From the NCBI GenBank assembly GCA_031262085.1, contig JAISIN010000042.1:18049-82048 (forward strand): DNA of 64,000 bases. The letters run 5' to 3'. Positions 9,724 through 19,959 of this stretch are shown piece by piece. The notes beneath the pieces were generated by a model. The model made no database searches. It was not told where the DNA came from and was given only the letters and a program-made list of their open reading frames with translations. The translations under genes were made by a program, and so were the position numbers. Each line of letters opens with the position of its first letter. The stretch's first letter is position 1. This stretch comes from Prevotellaceae bacterium (GTDB taxonomy: Bacteria; Bacteroidota; Bacteroidia; Bacteroidales; Bacteroidaceae).

Positions 9724-10818
9724 ATGATACTCAAACGAATATCCATTCTCAACTACAAGAACCTCGAACAGGTAGAACTATCCTTTTCGCCCAAGCTGAA
9801 CTGCTTTTTCGGGCAAAACGGCATGGGGAAGACCAACCTGCTCGACGCCATCTACTTCCTCTCCTTTTGCAAGAGTGCGGGCAATCCCATCGACTCGCAG
9901 AACATTCGCCACGACAGCGAATTCTTTGTGATTCAGGGATTCTACGAAACAGCCGCATGCGGACAAGAGGAGATCTACTGTGGCATGAAGCGCCGACAGA
10001 AGAAGCAGTTCAAGCGAAACAAGAAAGAGTACTCGCGCCTCTCCGACCACATCGGCTTCATTCCGCTGGTAATGGTCTCTCCTGCCGACGCCGAACTCAT
10101 TTCCGGCGGCAGCGACGAACGGCGGCGGCTGATGGATGTGGTCATCTCACAAAACGACAAAGAGTATCTGGAAGCGCTCATCCGCTACAACAAAGCGCTG
10201 ATGCAACGCAACATACTCCTGAAAAGCGAAACGCCTGTCGAGGAGGAGCTATTCCTGGTATGGGAGGAGATGATGGCACAAACCGGTACACTCATCTATC
10301 AACGGCGGGAAGCATTTATTAAAGCATTCATACCCATCTTTCAATCATTTTACGCCACCATCTCGCAAGACAAAGAGCAGGTATCGCTCAACTATACCTC
10401 GCACGCACGCGACGCCGCGTTGGCTGAAGTGCTGAAAGAGAGCCGACCGAAAGACGTCGTCGTGGGCTATTCGCTACACGGCATTCACAAAGACGAGCTG
10501 GTGATGACATTGGGCGATTACCCCATCAAGCGTGAAGGGTCGCAGGGACAAAACAAGACCTATCTGGTTGCGCTCAAGCTGGCACAGTTCGACTTTCTGA
10601 AGCGAACAGGCAACACCACTCCCCTACTCTTGCTCGACGACATCTTCGACAAGCTCGATGCCAACCGCATGGAACAGATTATCAAATTGGTGGCAGGCGA
10701 CCGGTTCGGACAGATCTTTATCACCGATACCAACCGCGAACACTTAGACCGCATCCTGCAACAGGTAGGCGGCGACTACAAGATGTTTCACGTAACCGAC
10801 GGAGCTATCACAGGATGA
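9724..10818 (+). CDS. recF: DNA replication/repair protein RecF
   Basis: MILKRISILNYKNLEQVELSFSPKLNCFFGQNGMGKTNLLDAIYFLS...KREGSQGQNKTYLVALKLAQ...PLLLLDDIFDKLD. Confidence 0.95.
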   Translation: MILKRISILNYKNLEQVELSFSPKLNCFFGQNGMGKTNLLDAIYFLSFCKSAGNPIDSQNIRHDSEFFVIQGFYETAACGQEEIYCGMKRRQKKQFKRNKKEYSRLSDHIGFIPLVMVSPADAELISGGSDERRRLMDVVISQNDKEYLEALIRYNKALMQRNILLKSETPVEEELFLVWEEMMAQTGTLIYQRREAFIKAFIPIFQSFYATISQDKEQVSLNYTSHARDAALAEVLKESRPKDVVVGYSLHGIHKDELVMTLGDYPIKREGSQGQNKTYLVALKLAQFDFLKRTGNTTPLLLLDDIFDKLDANRMEQIIKLVAGDRFGQIFITDTNREHLDRILQQVGGDYKMFHVTDGAITG

Positions 10819-11105
10819 AACGCAATCAAGCCCAATCCATCGGCGACCTGATTCGCATCTATCTGCGTCAGGAATCACTGGAAACACCGCTCAACGAGCA
10901 ACGCCTCATCAACGCATGGGGTGAAGTAATGGGACCTGTGATTGCCTCGTACACCCAAGGATTGTTCATTAAGAATCAGGTATTGCATGTGCATCTCACC
11001 TCAGCAGCCCTCCGGCAAGAGCTGATGATGGGACGCGACATGCTGGTACGCAACCTGAACCACCATGTGGGGGCGGCAGTCATTACGAATATCGTATTCA
11101 GATGA
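10815..11105 (+). CDS. DUF721 family protein
   Basis: Overlaps recF stop (ATGA); GDLIRIYLRQESLETPLNEQRLINAWGEVMGPVIASYTQGLFIKNQVLHVHLTSAALRQEL. Confidence 0.85.
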   Translation: MKRNQAQSIGDLIRIYLRQESLETPLNEQRLINAWGEVMGPVIASYTQGLFIKNQVLHVHLTSAALRQELMMGRDMLVRNLNHHVGAAVITNIVFR

Positions 11106-11118
11106 ATGATGAAGCACA

Positions 11119-12759
11119 CTATGACTGTGCTTCATCCTCTTTCGTAGGATAAGCCTCGCCATTTCGCAATAGCTTCAGCGCTTCCTGTACGGTATTATCG
11201 TTTTGGTTGGAATATCTGACAGCCTCCTCTCGTCCCAATATGTTATATATAATATTGGTGCACAAGTTGTTCTCTAATATCTTATACGACCGGTGAATGA
11301 GTATATTGCGGCGTTTCACCCCCTTACTTGAAGCAAAGCGGACAAACTGCTCCACAATGCCCTCGCCTTGCAGGTATGCGGTCAGCTTCTCCTGACTGTC
11401 GTACTTGCCCAAGCGTGCGCGGTTGTTGTCGCTATACCTGAAAGCAAACTGCAACAGCAATCCTTTGTTGAGCACTTCCATCCAGTACGACGATACGCCG
11501 GTGGTATCTTGGGGCACAAACACATCGGGCATGATACCTCCACCGCCATACACCGGTCGTCCCAGCAATCGGGTAGAGTAGCGCACACTTTCGTCGAGCT
11601 TGATGCTGTCGCGGGAGAAGTATTCGCCGTGCTGGTAGCGGGTAATCAAGTCCATCTCGTATTGATAATCCTGTCCACTCGTATAAGGTCGCTGAATGCA
11701 ACGTCCCGAAGGCGTGTAGTAGCGGGCAATGGTCAGCCGCATACCCGATCCGTCTCCGAATTCGAAAGGCTGCTGCACCAATCCCTTGCCAAACGAGCGC
11801 CGCCCGACAATCATACCGCGGTCGTTATCCTGAATGGCTCCGGCAAAGATTTCACTGGCAGAAGCCGATCCTTCGTCGGTGAGCACCACCAGCGGCATAT
11901 CCTGACAACTGCCGCCGCCATTGGCATACTCGTCGGTACGCGGATAGTGCACACCCTGTGCATAGACGATGAGTTCGCCTTCGGGCAGAAACTCGTTCAC
12001 CATGCGCACGGCAGCTTCCATGTATCCGCCGGTATTGTCGCGCAAGTCGATAATAATACCTTTGCACCCCTTGTGATTGAAGCGGGCTATGGCGCTGAGC
12101 AGTTCGGCATGTGTGGTACGTCCGAACTTGGATATCTGCACATATCCGTATCCGTCGTCGGTGAGATAAGCTGCATCGACGGTGTTTTGCGGGATGTCAC
12201 CCCTTACGATGTCGAAGCTCAGCAACTCACGCTCGGTAGCCCGCTTGATGCCCAGCTTCACATGGCTGCCCTTAGGACCCTTCAGGGCACGCATCACCTT
12301 ATCGTTGGTCAACCCGATGCCGGCGAAAAGGCTGTCGTTCACGGTCACGACGCGGTCACCTGCCATCAATCCCACCTTCTCGGACGGTCCTCCTGCCACC
12401 ACAGCATTCACATTGATGGTATCTTCCTGAATGGTAAACTGAATGCCGACACCGCTAAAGCTCCCTTCCAGTTCGGAGGCAACCGCTTCCAGATCTCTGG
12501 CAGGGATATAGATGGAGTGAGGGTCGAGTTCGCCCAATATCTGCGGTATGGCTTTCTCGACGATATCTGCCAAATGGACGGTATCGACATAATCCGTCTG
12601 GATGGTGTGCAGCAGTGCATCTAATTTGACTGACGATGCGCCGCCAATGGCATTTGTCTCTATCTTGTCTTTCGTATAAGAGATGCCGATTACGACGCCG
12701 GTAATGATACTGACGGCAATGATAAGTATAAGATGCGGGGTAGATTTCTTTGTATCCAT
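11119..12759 (-). CDS. S41 family C-terminal processing peptidase
   Basis: PDZ domain plus KGIIIDLRDNTGG and DEGSASASEIFAGAIQDNDRGMIVGRRSFGKGLVQ. Confidence 0.93.
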   Translation of the reverse strand: MDTKKSTPHLILIIAVSIITGVVIGISYTKDKIETNAIGGASSVKLDALLHTIQTDYVDTVHLADIVEKAIPQILGELDPHSIYIPARDLEAVASELEGSFSGVGIQFTIQEDTINVNAVVAGGPSEKVGLMAGDRVVTVNDSLFAGIGLTNDKVMRALKGPKGSHVKLGIKRATERELLSFDIVRGDIPQNTVDAAYLTDDGYGYVQISKFGRTTHAELLSAIARFNHKGCKGIIIDLRDNTGGYMEAAVRMVNEFLPEGELIVYAQGVHYPRTDEYANGGGSCQDMPLVVLTDEGSASASEIFAGAIQDNDRGMIVGRRSFGKGLVQQPFEFGDGSGMRLTIARYYTPSGRCIQRPYTSGQDYQYEMDLITRYQHGEYFSRDSIKLDESVRYSTRLLGRPVYGGGGIMPDVFVPQDTTGVSSYWMEVLNKGLLLQFAFRYSDNNRARLGKYDSQEKLTAYLQGEGIVEQFVRFASSKGVKRRNILIHRSYKILENNLCTNIIYNILGREEAVRYSNQNDNTVQEALKLLRNGEAYPTKEDEAQS

Positions 12760-12783
12760 TCGTTGTTTCTATATTTATTAGTT

Positions 12784-13245
12784 TTAAAGTTCTTGATTCA
12801 GACGTACTACATCGATGCCTGCCCTGACAAGTAGCTCAACGCCATCTTCCAGCCTGTAAGGTTCCGAGTAGACCACCCGTTTGATACCTGCCTGAATAAT
12901 CAGTTTGGAGCACTCCAGACAAGGAGCTGCCGTGACGTATAGTGTAGCCCCGTCGCTACTGTTGCCCGAGCGTGCAATCTTGGTGATGGCATTGGCTTCG
13001 GCATGCAGCACGTAGGGTTTGGTAAGCCCATTCTCATCCTCGCATACGTTCTCGAAGCCCGACGGTGTGCCGTTGTATCCGTCGGAGATAATCATCTTCT
13101 CCTTCACGATAAGCGCGCCTACGCGTCGGCGCAGGCAATAGGAGTTTTCAGCCCAGATGGCAGCCATACGCATATAGCGATGGTCTAATGCCGTCTGCTT
13201 TTCTACGGCTGTATGATTGGTTACTGTTTCTTTACTGTTGTTCAT
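12784..13245 (-). CDS. dCMP deaminase family protein
   Basis: YVLHAEANAI...LYVTAAPCLECSKLIIQAGI zinc deaminase motif. Confidence 0.92.
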   Translation of the reverse strand: MNNSKETVTNHTAVEKQTALDHRYMRMAAIWAENSYCLRRRVGALIVKEKMIISDGYNGTPSGFENVCEDENGLTKPYVLHAEANAITKIARSGNSSDGATLYVTAAPCLECSKLIIQAGIKRVVYSEPYRLEDGVELLVRAGIDVVRLNQEL

Positions 13246-13248
13246 CCG

Positions 13249-13791
13249 TTATGGGTTACTCTTTTGCGGCTTGAAAGCCATGAACATGACGTTCTGCCCG
13301 CTATGATAATAAAGGTATAAATTGTCATTGTCGCCCTCGTATCGAAAGCTGTTCTGTACTCCGATCATAAAAGCTTTAGCCAGCACATCTTGTTCGTTGC
13401 CTGCCTGTTTGACCGACAGGGTTATGTTGCGACTTCCTTCGCTGACGCTCCAACGGCTGTCGGCGCCAAGTGTAGCCAATACTCCTCTTCCGCCCACGGT
13501 TCCGGTAACGTTTCCGTTGAGATTGGCTCCTTCGAACGTTAACACAAAGTTGTTATCGGCTTTCAACAGTGCCATGCTGGCAGCAAACAAGGTGCCATCC
13601 TTATCCTCGCCCCAGAAGTTAAACATCTTGTGACTTCCTTCGGTAGCGATGTATGTCAGCTTCCATTTCTTTCCGGTAAAAATACTGATAACATCGTCTG
13701 TCTGGCTGCATCCATTGATAGCCAACAACAGGACGAAACAGATCACTCCTTGCATAGCGCAATCTTTCAAATGTTCGAGTTTTTTCTTCAT
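13249..13791 (-). CDS. Small lipoprotein (DUF4847-like)
   Basis: Lipobox LLLAINGC; KKWKLTYIATEGSHKMFNFW; family assignment tentative. Confidence 0.55.
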   Translation of the reverse strand: MKKKLEHLKDCAMQGVICFVLLLAINGCSQTDDVISIFTGKKWKLTYIATEGSHKMFNFWGEDKDGTLFAASMALLKADNNFVLTFEGANLNGNVTGTVGGRGVLATLGADSRWSVSEGSRNITLSVKQAGNEQDVLAKAFMIGVQNSFRYEGDNDNLYLYYHSGQNVMFMAFKPQKSNP

Positions 13792-15854
13792 TTCTTTATT
13801 TCGTTTCTAATCAGTAAAGCATCGATGGCAGGTTCTTGTCCGCGAAAGCGTTTATAGAGCGTCATCGGATATTCGGTTCCTCCTTTGGAGAGTATGTTCT
13901 CCCTGAAAGAGGCTGCAGTTGCCCGATCGAAGCTGCCGCGTTGTTCAAAGAGCGAGTACGCATCGGCATCCAGTACCTCCGACCATTTATAACTGTAATA
14001 TCCGGCAGCATATTCGCCCGAGAAGATATGTCCGAACTGGGCGCTTACGCATACCTCTTTCACCACGGGCAACACTTGTACAGGCGCCATTACCTGCTGT
14101 TCGTAAGCTACCACATCGTCGTCGAAAAGGGTGGTGCGTGTGTGCCATGCCATATCGAGGAAGCCGAAGCCCAGTTGTCGCAGACAGGCATAGCCGGCAT
14201 TAAAGTTCGACGAAGCAATCAGTCGGTCTATCCATTCGTCGGGTATCGGTTCGTCCGTTTGATAGTGGCGTGCAAAGGTATGCAGAAACTCCTTATTTGC
14301 GGCATAGTTTTCCATAAATTGTGACGGCAGCTCTACAAAGTCGTAGTAAACGCCGGTTCCGCTCAATGATTTATAAGTAACATTAGAGAAGATACCGTGC
14401 AGCGCGTGTCCAAATTCGTGCAGAAAAGTTTTCAACTCATCGAATGTAAGCAACGTCGACCGATCGCCCACCGGTCGGGTAAAGTTCATTACTAACGAGA
14501 TGTGCGGACGACTGTCGGTACCGTCGGCATTGCGCCACTGGGTTTTATAACAGGTCATCCAAGCACCTTGTCGTTTGCCGGGACGTGGGTAGAAATCGAC
14601 ATAGAGCACTGCCAGAAAGGTTCCGTCTTGGTCGTACACCTCGAAAGCTTCCACCTCCTTATGATATACGGGTATATCGGGATTCTTGCGAAACGTAATG
14701 CCATACAGGCGGGTAGCCAGTCCGAATACGCCCGCTATCACACGGTTCAGTTCGAGATAAGGGCGCAGTAGCTCGCTGTCGAGTTTATACTTCTGCTTCT
14801 TGAGTTTGCTTGAATAGTATGCCCAATCCCAAGGCATCACCACAAACCCGTCGCCCTCTGTTTGCTGCGCCAGGGCTTGTACCTCCCGGTATTCTTCCCG
14901 CGCAGTCGGGGCGTAGGCATCGAGCAGTTGGTTGAGCAGGCTGTACACCTCCGTGTTGCTTTGCGCCATGCGTCTTTGCAGTTTATACTGCGCATAGTCG
15001 GTGTATCCCAACAGTTGTACTATTTTCATGCGGGTGTTGACAATCTTCTTCACCACATCGAGGTTATCCCACTGATTGCCGTGCATACATCGGGTGCCGA
15101 ATCCCATGTAGAGCATCCTCCGCAGTTGTCTGTCGTCGGCATACGTCATGAACGAGTTGTAGCTGGGAGCTTGTAGTGTGATCATCCATCCGCTCTCTCC
15201 GTTCTCGCGTGCTGTCTGTGCGGCAGCATCGACGGCGCTCTGCGGCAATCCCGACAGCTGGGCAGCCTCATCGAGTATCATGCGGAAGGCATGGTTTTCT
15301 GCCAGATTATTATCGAGGAATTGCAACTGAAGCAAGCTGAGTTGGCGGTTCAATGCGCGGAACGTTTCTTTGTCTTCGCCCTGCAGGTTGGCACCTCCGC
15401 GCATAAAGCTATCGTATAGATTCTCCAACAGTTGTCGCCGCTCGGCGTCGAGGTTGCCCGACGCCGGATCGTTGTACACGGTACGAACCCGCTCAAAGAG
15501 GGCTTCGTTCAGAAAGATGCTATCAACATGCTCGCTGTACAAAGGCACCAGCGAACGCGCCAAGCGTTGCATCTCGACGGTTGTTTCGGCGCTAAGTAAA
15601 TTGTCGAATGTGGCTTCTACCCGGTCCAACAATTGACCCGACCGTTCATACGCCACAATGGTATTGTCGAATGTAGGCGCTTCGGGGTTGCCTACGATGG
15701 CGGATATCTCTTCGTTTTGTCGGCAAATCCCTTCCTTCATGGCAGACTCATAGTGTTCTACGCATATCCGGTCAAACGGTGTTGTCGCATGTGGAGTAGT
15801 ATATTCCTCCAAAAACGGATTGGGGTGCCGGTTGTTTGTGTCTATAATATTCAT
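13788..15854 (-). CDS. M3 family metallopeptidase (dipeptidyl carboxypeptidase/oligopeptidase-like)
   Basis: TFLHEFGHALHGIFSN zinc motif; NPFLEEYTTPHATTPFDRI N-terminus. Confidence 0.93.
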   Translation of the reverse strand: MNIIDTNNRHPNPFLEEYTTPHATTPFDRICVEHYESAMKEGICRQNEEISAIVGNPEAPTFDNTIVAYERSGQLLDRVEATFDNLLSAETTVEMQRLARSLVPLYSEHVDSIFLNEALFERVRTVYNDPASGNLDAERRQLLENLYDSFMRGGANLQGEDKETFRALNRQLSLLQLQFLDNNLAENHAFRMILDEAAQLSGLPQSAVDAAAQTARENGESGWMITLQAPSYNSFMTYADDRQLRRMLYMGFGTRCMHGNQWDNLDVVKKIVNTRMKIVQLLGYTDYAQYKLQRRMAQSNTEVYSLLNQLLDAYAPTAREEYREVQALAQQTEGDGFVVMPWDWAYYSSKLKKQKYKLDSELLRPYLELNRVIAGVFGLATRLYGITFRKNPDIPVYHKEVEAFEVYDQDGTFLAVLYVDFYPRPGKRQGAWMTCYKTQWRNADGTDSRPHISLVMNFTRPVGDRSTLLTFDELKTFLHEFGHALHGIFSNVTYKSLSGTGVYYDFVELPSQFMENYAANKEFLHTFARHYQTDEPIPDEWIDRLIASSNFNAGYACLRQLGFGFLDMAWHTRTTLFDDDVVAYEQQVMAPVQVLPVVKEVCVSAQFGHIFSGEYAAGYYSYKWSEVLDADAYSLFEQRGSFDRATAASFRENILSKGGTEYPMTLYKRFRGQEPAIDALLIRNEIKK

Positions 15855-15914
15855 AAGTCATTTACAATTACTAAACTCTTTTACATCGGTTCTCATGGCA
15901 CCATCAGACGGGGG

Positions 15915-17801
15915 TTATTCTTCTCTTCTCAGAACGATTCGACCGGTGTATTGACGGTCTACATTTTTTCTAAATTCCTGAAAAGCGGTATACTGTTCTT
16001 TAGGATAAGTGTCTTGTCGATAGAGCAATCGGTGTACAAGGTGCAACACATCATCTCCCTCTTGCTCTACGGAAGCGTGAAAGGTTCCGAAAGGGGTCGA
16101 CAGTTCGGTTGGATCCGGCAATGCTTCTATCCGGTAACCTTCGGGTAGCCGGAAGGTGATGCTGTCGACGTCCAAATAGCCGTAGGTGGTGCGTATATCG
16201 TGTGTACGTTCGCCTTGGGTAGGGGTATAGAAGCCTTTATGAAAGATATTCAGCGGCACAAAGAGGCGTTTGCCGGTTCGGCTGCCATATTGCCCGCTGT
16301 CGACGGTGTATCGGATGTTCATTTGGGGCGTGCTGCTTTTCTGTTCATCCAGACTGACATCTTTGACACGGGCTTGCGTCAAGTTGATGGTTTCGCGCAA
16401 GTTGTCTCTCTGTTTGTCGGGCGTCAGATAGAGCAGATGCAGTTTATCTTCGTACTGAAACAGACGCGACGATTGCTGCACGTCAATCTGTGCCGTACCG
16501 TCGGGCTGAAGGGTGACGGTTGCACGGTTGACCTGCGTATTCAACGAATCGGCGTAGGTCGGCAGTCGGCACAGTTGTCCGCCTTCGGGAGTAATCAGTA
16601 CGGCGTCATTGCCTGCAATGGAGTGATGTACATATCCCATAGGCAAACGCGGGTTGGTACATTCCAGCCAAAGGGTATCTCCGGGCAGTGGTACCTGCAG
16701 GATAACGTGATTGGCTTGTCCGAGCGAAGCAAAGTCGGGTAACATCCGCTTCCGGTCGGTGTGAATAATGGTGTAGACAGACGGAATGCCCAGTTCTGCC
16801 AGCATGGCACGAGCATAGTTCGACAATCCTTTGCAGTCGCCGAAGCCGGTGCGACACACTTCATCAGCCGGAATCGGTTGCAACCCTCCTATCCCCAACT
16901 GAATGCTGACATAACGGGTGGTCGTCTCCAACAGCCGGTAGACGACAGCCACCTTTTCACGGGGTGTGGCGCAGTGGGCTGCACGTTTCAACAGCTCCTC
17001 TTTCAGTGTCGGCGGCAGTTGGTCGCGTCCCTGCAACAAGCCATACTGCCAGTTGCCGAGGGTATGCCAGTCGGTCATTTCACCTTGGGTACCTTCAAAG
17101 ACAAAGTGTTGAGGGGTGAAATAGATGCAAGGTAACAACTCGGTCGACGGAGCGCTGTAAGGTTCCCACTGTACGGGCGGGAGCGACCGTATGTCGACTT
17201 TGGTTTGCCGACTGCCGTCGGCGGTTGTTGTTTGCGTCAAAGCGTCGGACGGTATGCCCCTCAAACGATAACGACAAGGATAGTCGGCAGGGGTGGTCAG
17301 GCTATAAGTGGCTCGGGTAACCGACTGGTTGAATGCGTTGTACGGATGGAAGGTCGGGAAGGAGACGATTCCATCACTCCATTTCAACTCCCATTCGTAG
17401 GAGATGGTCACGGGATAGCGCGGCGGCATGTAGTCCAACAGATAAACATAATCGTCGGATGCCAGATGCTCGGAATATTCGGTGGCTTGCAGGTCGCTCT
17501 TCTTTAATTTGCGTATGACATTGCCTCCGGCATCGCGTACTTCGCCTGCAAATTTCTTCAGAGAGCTGAAACGGTCGCAATAGCACACAAAACGGGCTTG
17601 GTCTCTTCCTTTTTCATTCAGGATCTCTATCACCCGCCGCTCTTTTACGGTGGCGTCGACGGGCGAGGTGCAGACAATCTCGGTAGAAGCATCGCGCACG
17701 ACCGACCAGCAATCGACCGGCGCCGATTGCGCACAAAGCGGCGACAGGCACCCAACAACAGCCTCCGTTACCATGAACAATATACTTATGCTTATCCTCA
17801 T
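15915..17801 (-). CDS. DUF3857 and transglutaminase-like domain protein
   Basis: Signal peptide; EKVAVVYRLLETTTRYVSIQLGIGGLQPIPADEVCRTGFGDCKGLSNYARAML. Confidence 0.85.
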   Translation of the reverse strand: MRISISILFMVTEAVVGCLSPLCAQSAPVDCWSVVRDASTEIVCTSPVDATVKERRVIEILNEKGRDQARFVCYCDRFSSLKKFAGEVRDAGGNVIRKLKKSDLQATEYSEHLASDDYVYLLDYMPPRYPVTISYEWELKWSDGIVSFPTFHPYNAFNQSVTRATYSLTTPADYPCRYRLRGIPSDALTQTTTADGSRQTKVDIRSLPPVQWEPYSAPSTELLPCIYFTPQHFVFEGTQGEMTDWHTLGNWQYGLLQGRDQLPPTLKEELLKRAAHCATPREKVAVVYRLLETTTRYVSIQLGIGGLQPIPADEVCRTGFGDCKGLSNYARAMLAELGIPSVYTIIHTDRKRMLPDFASLGQANHVILQVPLPGDTLWLECTNPRLPMGYVHHSIAGNDAVLITPEGGQLCRLPTYADSLNTQVNRATVTLQPDGTAQIDVQQSSRLFQYEDKLHLLYLTPDKQRDNLRETINLTQARVKDVSLDEQKSSTPQMNIRYTVDSGQYGSRTGKRLFVPLNIFHKGFYTPTQGERTHDIRTTYGYLDVDSITFRLPEGYRIEALPDPTELSTPFGTFHASVEQEGDDVLHLVHRLLYRQDTYPKEQYTAFQEFRKNVDRQYTGRIVLRREE

Positions 17802-17815
17802 ATCGTTTCAACCTT

Positions 17816-19825
17816 CTATATTTCGCTTTTCTTCAGTACCATCATCTCTGTATTCTTTCCTGCCATCGCCTCCCAGAACCGCTGTATATTTGCATATTTC
17901 TCGGGCATGAAAAGCTGTTCGTTCAGGTTGAACAGATAACGCACAATGACCGTGTTGTCACTGCGCGTGACGAGGTAGCGCAACGTGACACTATTGGTCT
18001 CGTCGGCACTCATCTGCACGCTTTGAGGTAGCTCATCGATAACATATCCCTCCGGAATTGTCAGGCTGACGGTGAGCGATACATTGTTCGTAAAGGCAAA
18101 CTCTACCGGCAATCGCCGTTCGGCTTGTTTGAAGGGCGATTCTGAGGTATGCAGAAAGATGAGTGGGTTGATGTAGATATAGTCGCCGTTTACTTCGCAC
18201 TGCTTTTCAAAATCCATATCCTCCTGCATGCGGGGCGAGAAGGTCTTATGTCCTTTCCATTGCAGGGCGGTGAGTTTGATTTGCCGGTCGTCTTCCAGCT
18301 TGCGAATATACTCCGTACTGTCTTTGGCTTGGCGGATATTCTGTTTGAGTTGGGCAGAGAACTGTCCTTCGCGTAGCGTCTGCCGGTGTCCGGTCATGGT
18401 GCCTTCGGGCGAGATGGTTGCGGTTACGACCGAGCGCAGCGAGTTTTTACCTAACTTGCGCAAGTCGACCCACGCTGCGGCAGCACCCGGTTTCAATCGT
18501 CGGGCGCGATCGACCATGAAGTTCGGCGGCAACACATTGAGGTATCCGTCTTCTACCGAACCGTCTATATAGGCAGCCGTGCTGTCATTAAGAGCAACCC
18601 CTACGATAAACGTATTGAGTTTCTGAATGCTGGGATGCAGCAAGGGCAGTCTGCCGTTCGTGCGGGTGCTCATCAGTACAGGCCAGGCAGTAATGTTGGC
18701 ATCGCGCAGCATGCTGAGCAATACGAAGTTAATATCGGCGTTATCGCCCGTACCCTCCTTGAGTAGTTGTCGGGCAGAGTTTCCTTGCAGGGCATACCGT
18801 CCGTTCCAGCGCAGTTTGCTTTTGAGCAATTGGTAGAGGGCACATACTTTATCTGCCGTACTCTCATACTTGTCGAGCGACAAGGTAGCCATTTCTGCCT
18901 TGAGCGGATTGTTCATGCGCAGTCGTCCGCCGAACGATTCGCTGTTCATCAACACTTCGTCGATATTTGTCCAATTTTGGGTATAGCTTTTATAATACGA
19001 ACCCGGTATCTCAATGCGCGAAAGTTCAAAGGCTACTTGGGTGCAGAAATCATCAGCGCACCACACATAGCTGTCGCCTTCGAGCGCCGGCAACTGTTCG
19101 CCAATGAAGTAATACTGTTCGCCGGAGCATCGCAGTGTCTCCGCACCGATAGGAAGATTGATGCTGACACCCTTGCGATCCATCTTCAGGGAGTTCCATC
19201 CTTGCGTATTGACATTGAACTGAAAATATTCGGGTACGGTAATCTCATAGTCTGTATAAAGTACCGGAATATCTTCTTGAGCTTGCCAGTTAGCTATTTC
19301 AAAATAGAAATCGGAGTAGCACCGGTAGGAATATTCGAAGACCGTTCCCTCTTTCACCTGCGGAACGGAGAATTTGAGTTGCATGTAGTAATCGTTAGCC
19401 CGCTCGCGAAACACCTCATCATCTTTCATCTTGGTGCGGATAATCTTTCCGTTTTCCAGATTGTAAGCCGAAGCGCTGAGGTTTGCGATGGCTTCGCGTT
19501 CTCTGCTCCCTCCTTTCTTGTCGTAATAGGGCAAGACGATGTCGGCATGCGAAACACCTTCGGGTTTGAGTATTTTCACCTTTACTTTATATTCGTAAAG
19601 TAACCGGAAGTCGTCGGCTCCCCATATATAAGAAACGACGGCTTGACGGCACAACACAACGGCAGCTGCCGACGAATCGGGAGCATAAGTCGTCATGGAT
19701 AGCTCTTCCATGTTGGGCTTACCAAATTTCAGATTCGGCGTAACATTTTGTGCAGAGGCGGATAACTTGCTCATCCCGACCATACAACAGGTCAATAGTA
19801 GTGCTTTCGATAATAAATGTTTCAT
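17816..19825 (-). CDS. DUF3857 domain protein, paralogue of the adjacent gene
   Basis: MKHLLSKALLLTCCMVGMSKLSASAQN signal; VFEYSYRCYSDFYFEIANWQAQEDIPVLYTDYEITVPEYFQFNV. Confidence 0.82.
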   Translation of the reverse strand: MKHLLSKALLLTCCMVGMSKLSASAQNVTPNLKFGKPNMEELSMTTYAPDSSAAAVVLCRQAVVSYIWGADDFRLLYEYKVKVKILKPEGVSHADIVLPYYDKKGGSREREAIANLSASAYNLENGKIIRTKMKDDEVFRERANDYYMQLKFSVPQVKEGTVFEYSYRCYSDFYFEIANWQAQEDIPVLYTDYEITVPEYFQFNVNTQGWNSLKMDRKGVSINLPIGAETLRCSGEQYYFIGEQLPALEGDSYVWCADDFCTQVAFELSRIEIPGSYYKSYTQNWTNIDEVLMNSESFGGRLRMNNPLKAEMATLSLDKYESTADKVCALYQLLKSKLRWNGRYALQGNSARQLLKEGTGDNADINFVLLSMLRDANITAWPVLMSTRTNGRLPLLHPSIQKLNTFIVGVALNDSTAAYIDGSVEDGYLNVLPPNFMVDRARRLKPGAAAAWVDLRKLGKNSLRSVVTATISPEGTMTGHRQTLREGQFSAQLKQNIRQAKDSTEYIRKLEDDRQIKLTALQWKGHKTFSPRMQEDMDFEKQCEVNGDYIYINPLIFLHTSESPFKQAERRLPVEFAFTNNVSLTVSLTIPEGYVIDELPQSVQMSADETNSVTLRYLVTRSDNTVIVRYLFNLNEQLFMPEKYANIQRFWEAMAGKNTEMMVLKKSEI

Positions 19826-19959
19826 AAATCTGCGGGCTTTAAATAATTGCAAGAAAGAAGTGCGCAAAGGAACTACTTAATCTGAAGAACACAAAATTTT
19901 TTAGTACTAATTTAATATTCACCCGCATGGATACGCGTGCTTTTACGGATTGGGTTGGA

